A stretch of DNA of 17,164 nt, taken from NCBI GenBank assembly GCA_002395865.1, contig DGVE01000222.1, positions 1 through 17,164 of the forward strand, read 5' to 3'. How positions within the stretch are numbered: the stretch's first letter is position 1; each line of letters starts with the position of its first letter. The DNA is from Lachnospiraceae bacterium UBA4292 (lineage in GTDB: Bacteria > Bacillota > Clostridia > Lachnospirales > Lachnospiraceae). Shown one piece after another: positions 7,333-14,614 of this stretch. A program made the position numbers and the translations under genes. A model generated the notes under the pieces. That model did not search any database. It had not been told where the DNA came from and saw nothing but the letters and a program-made list of their open reading frames with translations.

Positions 7333-7466
7333 GATTTGTCTTTATAACGGATAGGTCTTTCTTAGACCACAAATACAGGATAGGCAAATTCTATTTTTGC
7401 AGGACTATTATCCCTTATTGAAAGAAAACTACCGGTACACTTCAATCAAATCATTTCGTATATCGA
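7333..7466. other. Intergenic stretch, no gene recognised
   Basis: AT-rich spacer between the regulator terminator and the 3' end of the AraC gene. It holds only a weak five-pair hairpin, GGTCT (7354-7358) with AGACC (7364-7368). No clear terminator for the AraC gene is visible. Confidence 0.5.
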
Positions 7467-8318
7467 TCAGTAATTTCTCGGGAGCATCCTGTACTTTCTT
7501 GGGCTTACTCCGTAAAAGGATGCGAACACTTTGGAAAAATAAAGAGGGTCCTGATAACCCACGTTCATGGCTATCTCACTGATGCCTTTAAGAGAGCTTC
7601 TTAAAAGGCCTGCTGCCTCATGCAGCCTCAGCCTCTTCACATATTCCCCCATGCTCATCCCCTTCTCCTCAGAAAACCTCGCAGCAAGCCTCGGATAACT
7701 GATAAAAAAAGCTCCCGACAGTTCCCTGAAGCATATATTCTCCCTGAAGTGCTCTGTCAGGTATTCTTCCACACGCTCGACAATACTCTCACCGGCTGAT
7801 ATCTGTACAAGTGCGATGTTTGAGAGAACTCTGAACAGCCTTTCCCCCGCAAACCACAGCCTGTTTGGATGACCTGAAGCCATGTACGCATCCAGTTCCT
7901 CTATTCTTTTCTCCATATCCGATCCGGACAATCCCTCAAGCTTCTTCGGGAGTATCAGACTGTACTCACCGCTTTGTTCCTGTGCCGTTGCCCGCTCATA
8001 CGGCATATACTGTTTCTCATCCGGCTCATCCAGATAGAAGTGAACATAATACCACTCGGTTCCTCTCTCTATGGTTCTCTCCCCGAAATGATGCAATCCG
8101 GCCTTTAAAAACAACAGCTCCCCGGGTCCGACAGAGTACTCAACCCCCTCCTCAGTCACATATATCACTCCCTTGGTGACATAGATCATGACATGAAACG
8201 GTATCATCCTGTCGGCATGTATAAAATCCTCCGGGGCAGTCAGATGACCGCCCCCGCACCACACCGGAAGGTATGAATTGGTGAGCATTATACGGTCATT
8301 ATTCATCGGCGCATCCAT
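7467..8318 (-). CDS. AraC family regulator with cupin sensor domain
   Basis: A 283-residue activator of AraC/XylS type. The N-terminal half is a sugar-binding cupin (PFHVMIYVTKGVIYVTEEG, GPGELLFLKAGLHHFG, GTEWYYVHFYLD). The last roughly 100 residues are the double helix-turn-helix (VEEYLTEHFRENICFRELSG, then GISEIAMNVGYQDPLYFSKV and FYGVSPRKYR). I chose ATG 8318 because GGAGG at 8330-8334 lies 11 nt before it; the frame also has an ATG at 8357 (13 residues longer) that lacks a ribosome site and an ATG at 8336 that sits too close to one. It is divergent from the GH127 gene, so it very probably activates that gene in response to arabinose or an arabinoside. No terminator is clear downstream. 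The family is certain; the inducer is inferred. Confidence 0.9.
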   Translation of the reverse strand: MDAPMNNDRIMLTNSYLPVWCGGGHLTAPEDFIHADRMIPFHVMIYVTKGVIYVTEEGVEYSVGPGELLFLKAGLHHFGERTIERGTEWYYVHFYLDEPDEKQYMPYERATAQEQSGEYSLILPKKLEGLSGSDMEKRIEELDAYMASGHPNRLWFAGERLFRVLSNIALVQISAGESIVERVEEYLTEHFRENICFRELSGAFFISYPRLAARFSEEKGMSMGEYVKRLRLHEAAGLLRSSLKGISEIAMNVGYQDPLYFSKVFASFYGVSPRKYRMLPRNY

Positions 8319-8377
8319 AATGATATTTTCCTCCATGTTTTCAGCACAAAATGCCATTTATTTCAGCCGTCAATTGT

Positions 8378-8406
8378 ATTTTAATACATATAGCGAATAA
8401 TTACAA
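8378..8406 (-). promoter_or_regulatory. Probable promoter of the AraC regulator gene
   Basis: On the minus strand TTGTAA (8401-8406), a 17-nt spacer and TAAAAT (8378-8383) give a predicted start near 8371, about 50 nt before ATG 8318. It overlaps the region expected to control GH127. Confidence 0.45.
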
Positions 8407-8413
8407 TATATTG
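8404..8413. promoter_or_regulatory. 10-bp palindrome in the AraC/GH127 divergent region
   Basis: CAATATATTG is a perfect palindrome just before the GH127 ribosome site; a second imperfect one, TGTATT-TT-AATACA, lies at about 8375-8388. TACAAT at 8402-8407 may be the GH127 -10 box but has no good -35 partner, as expected for an activator-dependent promoter. AT-rich sequence makes short palindromes likely by chance. Confidence 0.25.
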
Positions 8414-8426
8414 AGCGGAGGCATTT

Positions 8427-10322
8427 ATGATCAGATTCACATCGGATTGTTCATTTATAGGAAAATATCAGCGGCTTATAAAGGACGTAGTAATACCATT
8501 TCAGCACGACATACTCTTCGACCGCGCCGATGGAGCGGAAAAGAGCCATGTGGCTCAGAATTTCATAAACGCCGCCCGTGTGCTTCGAGGAGAGGACGCA
8601 GGAGACGGCTTCTACGGAATGGTATTCCAGGACAGCGACGCCTACAAATGGCTTGAGGCTGCTGCCTATTCACTGGTGAGCTTTCCCGACGACGAGCTTG
8701 AGCGCGAAATGGATGAGATGGTGGAGCTTATCGCCGCAGCGCAGGATGCGGACGGCTATCTCAACACATATTTCACTATAAATGACCGCGGCAGACGCTG
8801 GACCAACCTTCAGGAGGGGCACGAGCTCTACTGCAGCGGTCACATGATCGAGGCGGGCGTCGCCTACTACGAAGCCCGGGGCAAAAGGCGCCTTCTCGAC
8901 GTTTGCCTTCGCAATACGGAATGCATCTACCGCCACTTCATCACCGAGGGTCATCCGGGCTTTCCGGGCCACCCCGAGGTGGAGCTCGCTCTAATGCGCC
9001 TCTATCACCTGACAGGAAATGCCCAAGCCTTGGAGCTTGCAAAGCATTTTATAGATGTTCGCGGTATGGACCCGGACTTTTTCAAGAAGGAATGCGATGC
9101 AAGGGACTGGTATGTGTGGGGCGCAGATCCCGCCGACCCCGCCTATATGCAGGCGGATATGCCTGTGAGAGACCAATCCGAGGCCAAGGGTCACGCGGTC
9201 CGCGCTGTTTATCTCTACACCGCCATGGCCGATCTGGCAGGGGAGACCGGTGACGAGGAGCTCAAAGCAGCAGTCATCAGGCTCTGGGACAGCATTACTC
9301 AACGAAAGATGTATATAACCGGCGGCATTGGTCAGACATGTCTCGGAGAGGCCTTCGGACCGGACTACCATCTTCCGAACGATACGGCGTACTGCGAGAC
9401 CTGCGCCTCCGTCGGACTCATGTTTCTCGCAAACAGACTTCTGTCCGCGGATCCCGACATAAGATATTCCGATGTGATGGAAAGAGCATTCTACAATACA
9501 GTTCTCTCCGGCATAGGCCTGGACGGAAAAAGCTTTTTCTATGTAAATCCGCTCGAGACCATACCGGGTGTCTCCGGCATTGCTCCCACTCACCGCCATG
9601 CACTCACCATTCGCTTCAAATGGCATGCATGTGCATGCTGTCCTCCGAATGCCGCAAGACTCATATCATCATTCGGCCGGTACGCATATACTCAAAGCAG
9701 CGAAGCTGCTTTCATACACCTGTATGCAGGCGGCACTGTGGAATTCGATGGCGGCTTAACCATTAACTGTGCCACAACCTTTCCCTACGGAAGAGATGTA
9801 ACTGTATGTGTGCAAAAGGGAAGCGGCAGGATCGCTATCCGTATCCCCGGATACGCAGCTGAGGCAGTGCTCAAGAAGAACACTGCCCCTGCTGAATATA
9901 CCGTGAAAAACGGTTATGCATATATAACGGTCGAAGCGGGTGACGTGATCACCCTTTTCCTCGGCTTTGAACCTGTGATGAACTACGCCTCACCTAAAAT
10001 ATCCGGTCTGGCAGGTCATTCATGCGTATCCTGCGGCCCCCTGATCTACTGCTTCGAGGGTGCAGATAACGACGATCTGTCCGCACTTCTTTTGCGGCCG
10101 GATTCTGCGGCATCGGCGATCACCGAACCTGCAGAGCACGGAATACTGTCAAATATACCCATGCTCAAAATGCCTGCAAAGCGACTGGTATACAATGATG
10201 CCCTATATGACAGCCGTCGCCCTTTTGTCACGCACTGCACAGCCGCTGCCATTCCGTATTACTGCCGGTGCAACCGCGGGGAGAGTCCCATGAAGGTGTG
10301 GATGCCTGTTATATTTGTATAG
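8427..10322 (+). CDS. GH127 beta-L-arabinofuranosidase
   Basis: A 631-residue enzyme of glycoside hydrolase family 127 (DUF1680), which removes beta-L-arabinofuranose from plant hydroxyproline-linked arabino-oligosaccharides. By comparison with Bifidobacterium HypBA1, the acid/base is Glu308 (GGIGQTCLGEAF), the zinc ligands are Glu324 and Cys326 (AYCETCAS) and Cys404/Cys405 (WHACACC), and Cys404 is the expected nucleophile; spacings match to within one residue. The (alpha/alpha)6 barrel is followed by C-terminal beta-sandwich sequence. No signal peptide, so it acts in the cytoplasm on imported oligosaccharides. GGAGG lies 5 nt before ATG 8427. It is divergent from an AraC regulator, its likely activator. 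The 3' end overlaps the convergent orphan gene by 14 bp, with no terminator seen between. Length is normal for the family. Confidence 0.94.
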   Translation: MIRFTSDCSFIGKYQRLIKDVVIPFQHDILFDRADGAEKSHVAQNFINAARVLRGEDAGDGFYGMVFQDSDAYKWLEAAAYSLVSFPDDELEREMDEMVELIAAAQDADGYLNTYFTINDRGRRWTNLQEGHELYCSGHMIEAGVAYYEARGKRRLLDVCLRNTECIYRHFITEGHPGFPGHPEVELALMRLYHLTGNAQALELAKHFIDVRGMDPDFFKKECDARDWYVWGADPADPAYMQADMPVRDQSEAKGHAVRAVYLYTAMADLAGETGDEELKAAVIRLWDSITQRKMYITGGIGQTCLGEAFGPDYHLPNDTAYCETCASVGLMFLANRLLSADPDIRYSDVMERAFYNTVLSGIGLDGKSFFYVNPLETIPGVSGIAPTHRHALTIRFKWHACACCPPNAARLISSFGRYAYTQSSEAAFIHLYAGGTVEFDGGLTINCATTFPYGRDVTVCVQKGSGRIAIRIPGYAAEAVLKKNTAPAEYTVKNGYAYITVEAGDVITLFLGFEPVMNYASPKISGLAGHSCVSCGPLIYCFEGADNDDLSALLLRPDSAASAITEPAEHGILSNIPMLKMPAKRLVYNDALYDSRRPFVTHCTAAAIPYYCRCNRGESPMKVWMPVIFV

Positions 10323-12228
10323 AGGGATCCTCTACATTCGGTTCCTCAACGATGTCCTCATGCTTTGTGCCGTGGTTCTTGATCTTCTCGAAGCCGTTGT
10401 AAAAATCCCATACCCTTTCGGCCTCCGGATCATGCTTTCTGCGCACCTCGGTTATCCTGTCACGCAGGCCATCAGCTACAAGGCCTGCGTACTCAGTACC
10501 CTTTCCGAGCTCTGAGACAAAGTCGAGAGTCTGCTCGAAGCGGTTCTGCTGTTCCTCATTCTTTCTTAAGGACTTCTTGCCCTTCATGTAATCTATGGCA
10601 TTGTTGAAGATCTCTTCGAATTTGTTTTCTCCGTTTTTGTCCGGATCGTTACTGTTTTCAAGCTTGAAATTCTTAAGGGAGGCCACGCTTCGCTGGAATC
10701 TTACCCATTTATCGCTTCTTCCCTCCGGTCCGTCCACATAAGCGGCCATCTCCTTAAGTTTTTCAAGCATCTGCTTCTTCTGTTCAAACGTCATGGAATT
10801 AAAGGGATGAACCATACCCATTGTGGCCTCGGAAATACCTATTCCGTCCTTTTTCAGGTACTCATCCACCTTATCTGACTTAACGATTGCCTTAAATGCA
10901 GGCGTTTCACGTATATCCTTCGCAAACTGTCTTGCAGTCTTCAGATTAAAGGCTACCGCATTCTCAGGATGCATGCCGTTTACCATCTGGACGCGGCGGC
11001 CGGCCATGATTTTCGAGAGCATTTTGATCTTCTCTTCCTTTGAATACTCAAGCAATTCATCCGGTACATGTTTATCGGCATACTCCGCCCAGGTACGCCC
11101 CTTGGAGTCTGCAGCAATATCTCTTCCGGCTTTAAGAAATCCGTTAAGTATTTCAGTTACCTTCTTTGCCTGCTCCTTCTTAGCGTCCTCCTCAAGCTTC
11201 TCCTGTATTTTTTTCTGTTCCCTGGCCTCACTCTCGATAACATAGTTTCCGAGAATACGTTTTTGCTCCTTCTCCTTGCCCTTATTCTTGACCTTATAGA
11301 CCTTGCGGCTTATCCTTAAGGCATCGAGATTCGAGTTGGTTGAATCAACTATGATACTTTTCAGGTATTTCTTATCCTCTTTTACGGCGGTCGAGTCCAT
11401 GTTTGAGGAATAATCGTTCAAAATCCTGGTAATGCCGTTATTTTTGCGAAGCTCGGTTATATACTTCCTGACCTCCACAGGATCTGAACCATAAAGCACA
11501 TAGGAAAACAGCTTATCTCTCTTCTCCTGTGCCGAAGTATTCGGATCATCGAAGCCATTAAGAAGACTCTCCGGATCTTCTCCCGCGTCGGGCACCTTTA
11601 TCTTTATAGTGAACTTTCCCTGCGGGTCATCCACCTGGTAATCTTCTGCCGGCACGTCCTGCTGCGCCACCTTTTGCACGCGGTACTTGCCCTTGCCCAA
11701 CTCTCCGGTGAATTCCTTTCTGTCTTCCTCCAAAGAAGAAAGATATTCTTTCTTTTCGGATCCCACGAGCTCTGTTGACATCGTGAGGTGCGAGCAAAGA
11801 AGACCGCGAAGCTTTTCGGCATTTTTCACGATATTTGTCGCCGACATATTTACGGTGATATCCGTTGCCAAAGGCCTGACTGTATCATCCTTGTAGAGAA
11901 TCGTACGGTATATATCGTAATGAAACTCCCTCGCGGTACTATAGGTATCGTTGATGGACCGATAATTTCCGACGTTCTTCTTAACGTCCTCATGTCCGTC
12001 CTCTGCAACGTAGTTCCTGTTGTTTTTTACATCCGACGCAAACTCGTCAGAATTCTCACCAAGCATGAGAGCACGGTTTAAAAATGCAGTTTTCTGCGCC
12101 TGATCAAATTTCAGATACTTTTGATCGATATCGGGGTCAGCAGCATATTGTCTGAACTCCTCATCGGACATCGCCGTAAACAGCTTATCAAGTTCATTGG
12201 TTTTAATATAATCATCCGGTCTTGGCAT
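10309..12228 (-). CDS. Uncharacterised soluble protein, 639 residues
   Basis: I do not recognise this family. The protein is very polar and charged, with a single Cys (145), no signal peptide and no hydrophobic segment, so it is probably cytoplasmic or exported by an unusual route. The N-terminus reads PDDYIKTNELDKLFTAMSDE. Residues about 315-365 are Lys/Glu-rich and probably a coiled coil (EAREQKKIQEKLEEDAKKEQ). A more structured C-terminal half follows: KIMAGRRVQMVNGMHPENAV at 407-426, GMVHPFNSMTFEQKKQMLEK at 471-490 and GPEGRSDKWVRFQRSVASLK at 500-519. No enzymatic motif is evident. AGGAGG precedes the ATG by 6 nt, so the start is firm, and a candidate promoter lies at 12276-12304. It is a single-gene unit; its 3' end overlaps GH127 on the opposite strand. 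The reading frame is certain, the function unknown. Confidence 0.85.
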   Translation of the reverse strand: MPRPDDYIKTNELDKLFTAMSDEEFRQYAADPDIDQKYLKFDQAQKTAFLNRALMLGENSDEFASDVKNNRNYVAEDGHEDVKKNVGNYRSINDTYSTAREFHYDIYRTILYKDDTVRPLATDITVNMSATNIVKNAEKLRGLLCSHLTMSTELVGSEKKEYLSSLEEDRKEFTGELGKGKYRVQKVAQQDVPAEDYQVDDPQGKFTIKIKVPDAGEDPESLLNGFDDPNTSAQEKRDKLFSYVLYGSDPVEVRKYITELRKNNGITRILNDYSSNMDSTAVKEDKKYLKSIIVDSTNSNLDALRISRKVYKVKNKGKEKEQKRILGNYVIESEAREQKKIQEKLEEDAKKEQAKKVTEILNGFLKAGRDIAADSKGRTWAEYADKHVPDELLEYSKEEKIKMLSKIMAGRRVQMVNGMHPENAVAFNLKTARQFAKDIRETPAFKAIVKSDKVDEYLKKDGIGISEATMGMVHPFNSMTFEQKKQMLEKLKEMAAYVDGPEGRSDKWVRFQRSVASLKNFKLENSNDPDKNGENKFEEIFNNAIDYMKGKKSLRKNEEQQNRFEQTLDFVSELGKGTEYAGLVADGLRDRITEVRRKHDPEAERVWDFYNGFEKIKNHGTKHEDIVEEPNVEDPSIQI

Positions 12229-12275
12229 AGTTCCCTCCTAAATACGAACCAAGTTTGTTCTGTTACGCGCTTATC

Positions 12276-12304
12276 GTAATAGGTCCTGTCCAACAAATGT
12301 CCAA
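12276..12304 (-). promoter_or_regulatory. Possible promoter of the 639-residue protein gene
   Basis: On the minus strand TTGGAC (12299-12304), a 17-nt spacer and TATTAC (12276-12281) give a leader of about 40 nt before the ATG at 12228. The -35 box lies inside a direct repeat. Confidence 0.45.
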
Positions 12305-12306
12305 CA
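12287..12306. repeat. Tandem direct repeat TGTCCAACA x2
   Basis: TGTCCAACA occurs at 12287-12295 and 12298-12306, an 11-bp period that puts both copies on the same face of the helix. It covers the -35 region of the orphan gene and could be a regulator site. Confidence 0.5.
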
Positions 12307-12343
12307 TAACAAATGGCTTCTCAAAAGCATTACAATGACATAA

Positions 12344-12375
12344 ATTGGCTCCGGTGAAAATTCGCCGGAGCCAAT
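12344..12375 (-). terminator. Hairpin after the GH31 gene, probable terminator
   Basis: A perfect 11-bp stem, ATTGGCTCCGG (12344-12354) with CCGGAGCCAAT (12365-12375), starts 6 nt past the GH31 stop. The loop can pair further (GAA/TTC). The following T run on the minus strand is short (TTTATG), so termination may be partial or the hairpin may protect the 3' end. Confidence 0.68.
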
Positions 12376-12381
12376 AATCTA

Positions 12382-14403
12382 TTATACTCTTTCAAAAACC
12401 GGGCTGTACTCGATGGGTGCTGCGACCTTTACAGTCTGTCCGCCCTCGTAAACCTTACCGTCGCTTGTGAGCGCCCACTTGCCGGCAGGCAGGTAGACCT
12501 CGCGCTCGAATTGGTTGAGTTTAAAGATCGGTGCCACAAGATACTTATCGCCGAACATATACTGGTCCTGAAGCTCCCAGCACTTTTCGTCGTCCGGAAA
12601 CTCGTAGAACATCGGCCTGATGAGAGGTGAACCGTTCTCAGAAGCCTCCTTGTACAGCGACTTGATGTAGTCGTGCATGGAGATACGGATGTCATAGTAG
12701 TGGCGCATGATGCGGTAATTGTCCTCACCGTAGCTCCAGAGCTCGTTGGGCTGACCTGTGTGCAGATATCCGCCGCCCCAGTCTCTGTTATCAAGAGGCG
12801 GTATGTCGTAAGGACCTCTGTCGCCGTGCATACGGAGAACTGCCGAATATACCGCGAACTGATACCATCTGATGAGTAATTGTCTGAAGTCGGGATCCTT
12901 TACATCGTCGGTCATGAAGCCGCCGATATCGGTCGTCCACCAGGGGATACCTGCGATACCCATGTTCAGGCCGCACTGAAGCTGATCGTAAAATGCTTCA
13001 AAGGTGGAGGGAACATCACCTGACCATACCACATTCGCATACTTCTGGCTTCCGGCCCACGCGCAGCGAAGCAGGTTAGCGAAGGGCTTGCCCTCCTTTA
13101 CCATCTCGTCGTAAAATACACGGCTGTACATCTGAGGGTACATATTCGACACCGCAAGCGCGGGTCCCTCGTAGTAGCGGTAGTTCTCGAAATCATATAC
13201 GCCGTAGTCGGGCTCGGAGTTGTCGAGCCAGAACGCGTCGATGCCGAAATCCTTGTAATTCTTCTTGCATATCTCCCAGACATACTTCCTGGTCTCGGGG
13301 TTGAAGGTGTCGATCTCGACACAGTCGCCCTGATAGTCGTATGTCTGCATAGCGCCGCGCTCCGTTCTGATGAGAAGCCCGCGCTCTGCCATCGGGTAGA
13401 AATTCTCGCTCTTCCTGTCGACCGAGGGCCATACGGATACGATGACCTTGATGCCCATGGAGTGGAGCTCGTCGACCATCGCCTTCGGATCCGGCCAGTA
13501 CTTCGTATCAAACTTCCAGTCGCCCTGAACGGTCCAGTGGAAGAAATCGATGACGATCTGATCGATCTTGATGCCTTCCTTCTGATATGCTCTGGCCACC
13601 TCGAGCACCTCATCCTGTGTCCTGTAGCGAAGCTTGCACTGCCACAGGCCCATGAGCTCCTCGGGGAACTCGGGCGCACGTCCGCTCACTGCGGTGTAGT
13701 TCTCCACGATCTGCTTCGGTGTATCCGCAGCAGTCACCCAGTAATCCATCTCCTTCGTAGATCTCGCGATCCACTCGGTGTAGTTGTTGCCGAATGTCAC
13801 GCGGCCCACAGCGGGGTTGTTCCAGAGAAGACCGTAGCCCTTCGATGAGAGCATGAAGGGAACGGATATCTGTGAATTCCTCTGCGCAAGCTCAAGCACG
13901 CATCCCTTTAAGTCCATGACATCCTGCTGGTACTGGCCCATACCGAATATCTTCTCTCCCTTATTTGCCTCGAACTTGAGATTGAGTGAGAAATCATCTC
14001 CGCCGATGATACCCTTCCACTCTCTGTTCACGATCTTCAGGCAGCGGCTCTCCTTGGAGATGGTACCGCCGTAGGAGCGGTAATACTCGCGAAGCATGAG
14101 CTCATCATCCCTGTAGATGGAAATGATGCCGACCATATTTACGACTATCTTCACGCGGCCGTTCTGTATGCTCGCCTCGGACGCGTAGCTGAACACTCCG
14201 TCGCCCGTCCTCTGCTCTGCCTGATAGAGCTTCACATCGCCCTTGGTCACAGAAGGTGTCTCTGAAAGGGCCCATGTGTGATCGGTAAACTTCGGAAGCA
14301 TGGTCGCGCGGACTCTGAGTCCGTCCTTTCCCCACGCCTCGATCCTCAGAGTCTCGCCGTTGTTCTTCGCAACCAGAGCTCCGTTGTCATCAAAAAACTG
14401 CAT
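12382..14403 (-). CDS. GH31 glycosidase, alpha-xylosidase-like
   Basis: A 673-residue glycoside hydrolase family 31 enzyme. Residues 1-240 are the N-terminal beta-sandwich, and the barrel starts about 245 (FPEELMGLWQCKLRY). The nucleophile is Asp394 in GIDAFWLDNSEPDYG and the acid/base is Asp463 in VVWSGD. The segments FFHWTVQGDWKFD and YWPDPKAMVDELHSMGIKV at 287-320 are typical of the XylS/YicI-like alpha-xylosidase branch rather than of starch-type alpha-glucosidases. The C-terminal beta domains end at IEYSPVFERV. No signal peptide, so it would act inside the cell, removing alpha-xylose from imported xyloglucan-type oligosaccharides; this specificity is inferred. AAGGAG lies 8 nt before the ATG. 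It is transcribed alone from the promoter at 14451-14479. Family and catalytic residues are firm. Confidence 0.93.
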   Translation of the reverse strand: MQFFDDNGALVAKNNGETLRIEAWGKDGLRVRATMLPKFTDHTWALSETPSVTKGDVKLYQAEQRTGDGVFSYASEASIQNGRVKIVVNMVGIISIYRDDELMLREYYRSYGGTISKESRCLKIVNREWKGIIGGDDFSLNLKFEANKGEKIFGMGQYQQDVMDLKGCVLELAQRNSQISVPFMLSSKGYGLLWNNPAVGRVTFGNNYTEWIARSTKEMDYWVTAADTPKQIVENYTAVSGRAPEFPEELMGLWQCKLRYRTQDEVLEVARAYQKEGIKIDQIVIDFFHWTVQGDWKFDTKYWPDPKAMVDELHSMGIKVIVSVWPSVDRKSENFYPMAERGLLIRTERGAMQTYDYQGDCVEIDTFNPETRKYVWEICKKNYKDFGIDAFWLDNSEPDYGVYDFENYRYYEGPALAVSNMYPQMYSRVFYDEMVKEGKPFANLLRCAWAGSQKYANVVWSGDVPSTFEAFYDQLQCGLNMGIAGIPWWTTDIGGFMTDDVKDPDFRQLLIRWYQFAVYSAVLRMHGDRGPYDIPPLDNRDWGGGYLHTGQPNELWSYGEDNYRIMRHYYDIRISMHDYIKSLYKEASENGSPLIRPMFYEFPDDEKCWELQDQYMFGDKYLVAPIFKLNQFEREVYLPAGKWALTSDGKVYEGGQTVKVAAPIEYSPVFERV

Positions 14404-14450
14404 ATGTTCATCTCCTTTTCAAAAGAATTTCGACTTATGTCTCTGTGCCT

Positions 14451-14479
14451 TTTTTAACACATATGCAGACAAGTGTCAA
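14451..14479 (-). promoter_or_regulatory. Promoter of the GH31 gene
   Basis: On the minus strand a perfect TTGACA (14474-14479), a 17-nt spacer and TAAAAA (14451-14456) place the start near 14444, about 40 nt before the ATG at 14403. Confidence 0.68.
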
Positions 14480-14495
14480 TGCAATTATATTTACT

Positions 14496-14530
14496 TTTTT
14501 ACATAAAGATTTTTACATCAGCTTTTTACA
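14496..14530. repeat. Three TTTTTACA repeats upstream of the GH31 promoter
   Basis: TTTTTACA occurs at 14496-14503, 14510-14517 and 14523-14530, with spacings of 14 and 13 bp. Read on the minus strand they are TGTAAAAA boxes just upstream of the -35 box, a position suited to an activator or an AT-rich UP-like element. Confidence 0.45.
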
Positions 14531-14551
14531 GAAAACCCCGCGTAAAAGACG

Positions 14552-14607
14552 ATACCCTGCAGGCATCGATATCTCGCGAGGAGCATCGTTCGATCACTGC
14601 AGGGTAT
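14552..14607 (-). terminator. Long hairpin element, possible terminator of the zinc-ribbon gene
   Basis: ATACCCTGCAG (14552-14562) pairs perfectly with CTGCAGGGTAT (14597-14607) around a 34-nt interior that can form a second stem (ATCGA 14565-14569 with TCGAT 14590-14594) and contains CTCGCGAG. It begins 8 nt past the stop of the gene at 14615. The T run after it on the minus strand is weak (TCTTTT), so it could be a terminator or a mobile palindromic repeat. Confidence 0.55.
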
Positions 14608-14614
14608 ATCATAA

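Noticed and set aside
7354..7368. Hairpin as terminator of the AraC gene
   Set aside because: Only five base pairs, about 100 nt past the stop, and no T run on the minus strand.
7397..7582. Small plus-strand open frame between the terminator and the AraC gene
   Set aside because: It mostly overlaps the AraC 3' end in antisense, lacks a ribosome site and has no family likeness.
8319..8357. Longer N-terminus for the AraC regulator
   Set aside because: The ATG at 8357 has no ribosome site, whereas GGAGG precedes ATG 8318.
13098..13679. 193-codon Arg/Ser-rich frame on the minus strand
   Set aside because: It is an out-of-frame shadow inside the GH31 gene; the GH31 frame carries the catalytic motifs.
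14496..14530. CRISPR-like repeats
   Set aside because: Repeats are 8 bp with 5-6 bp gaps, far too short for a CRISPR array; they are better seen as promoter boxes.
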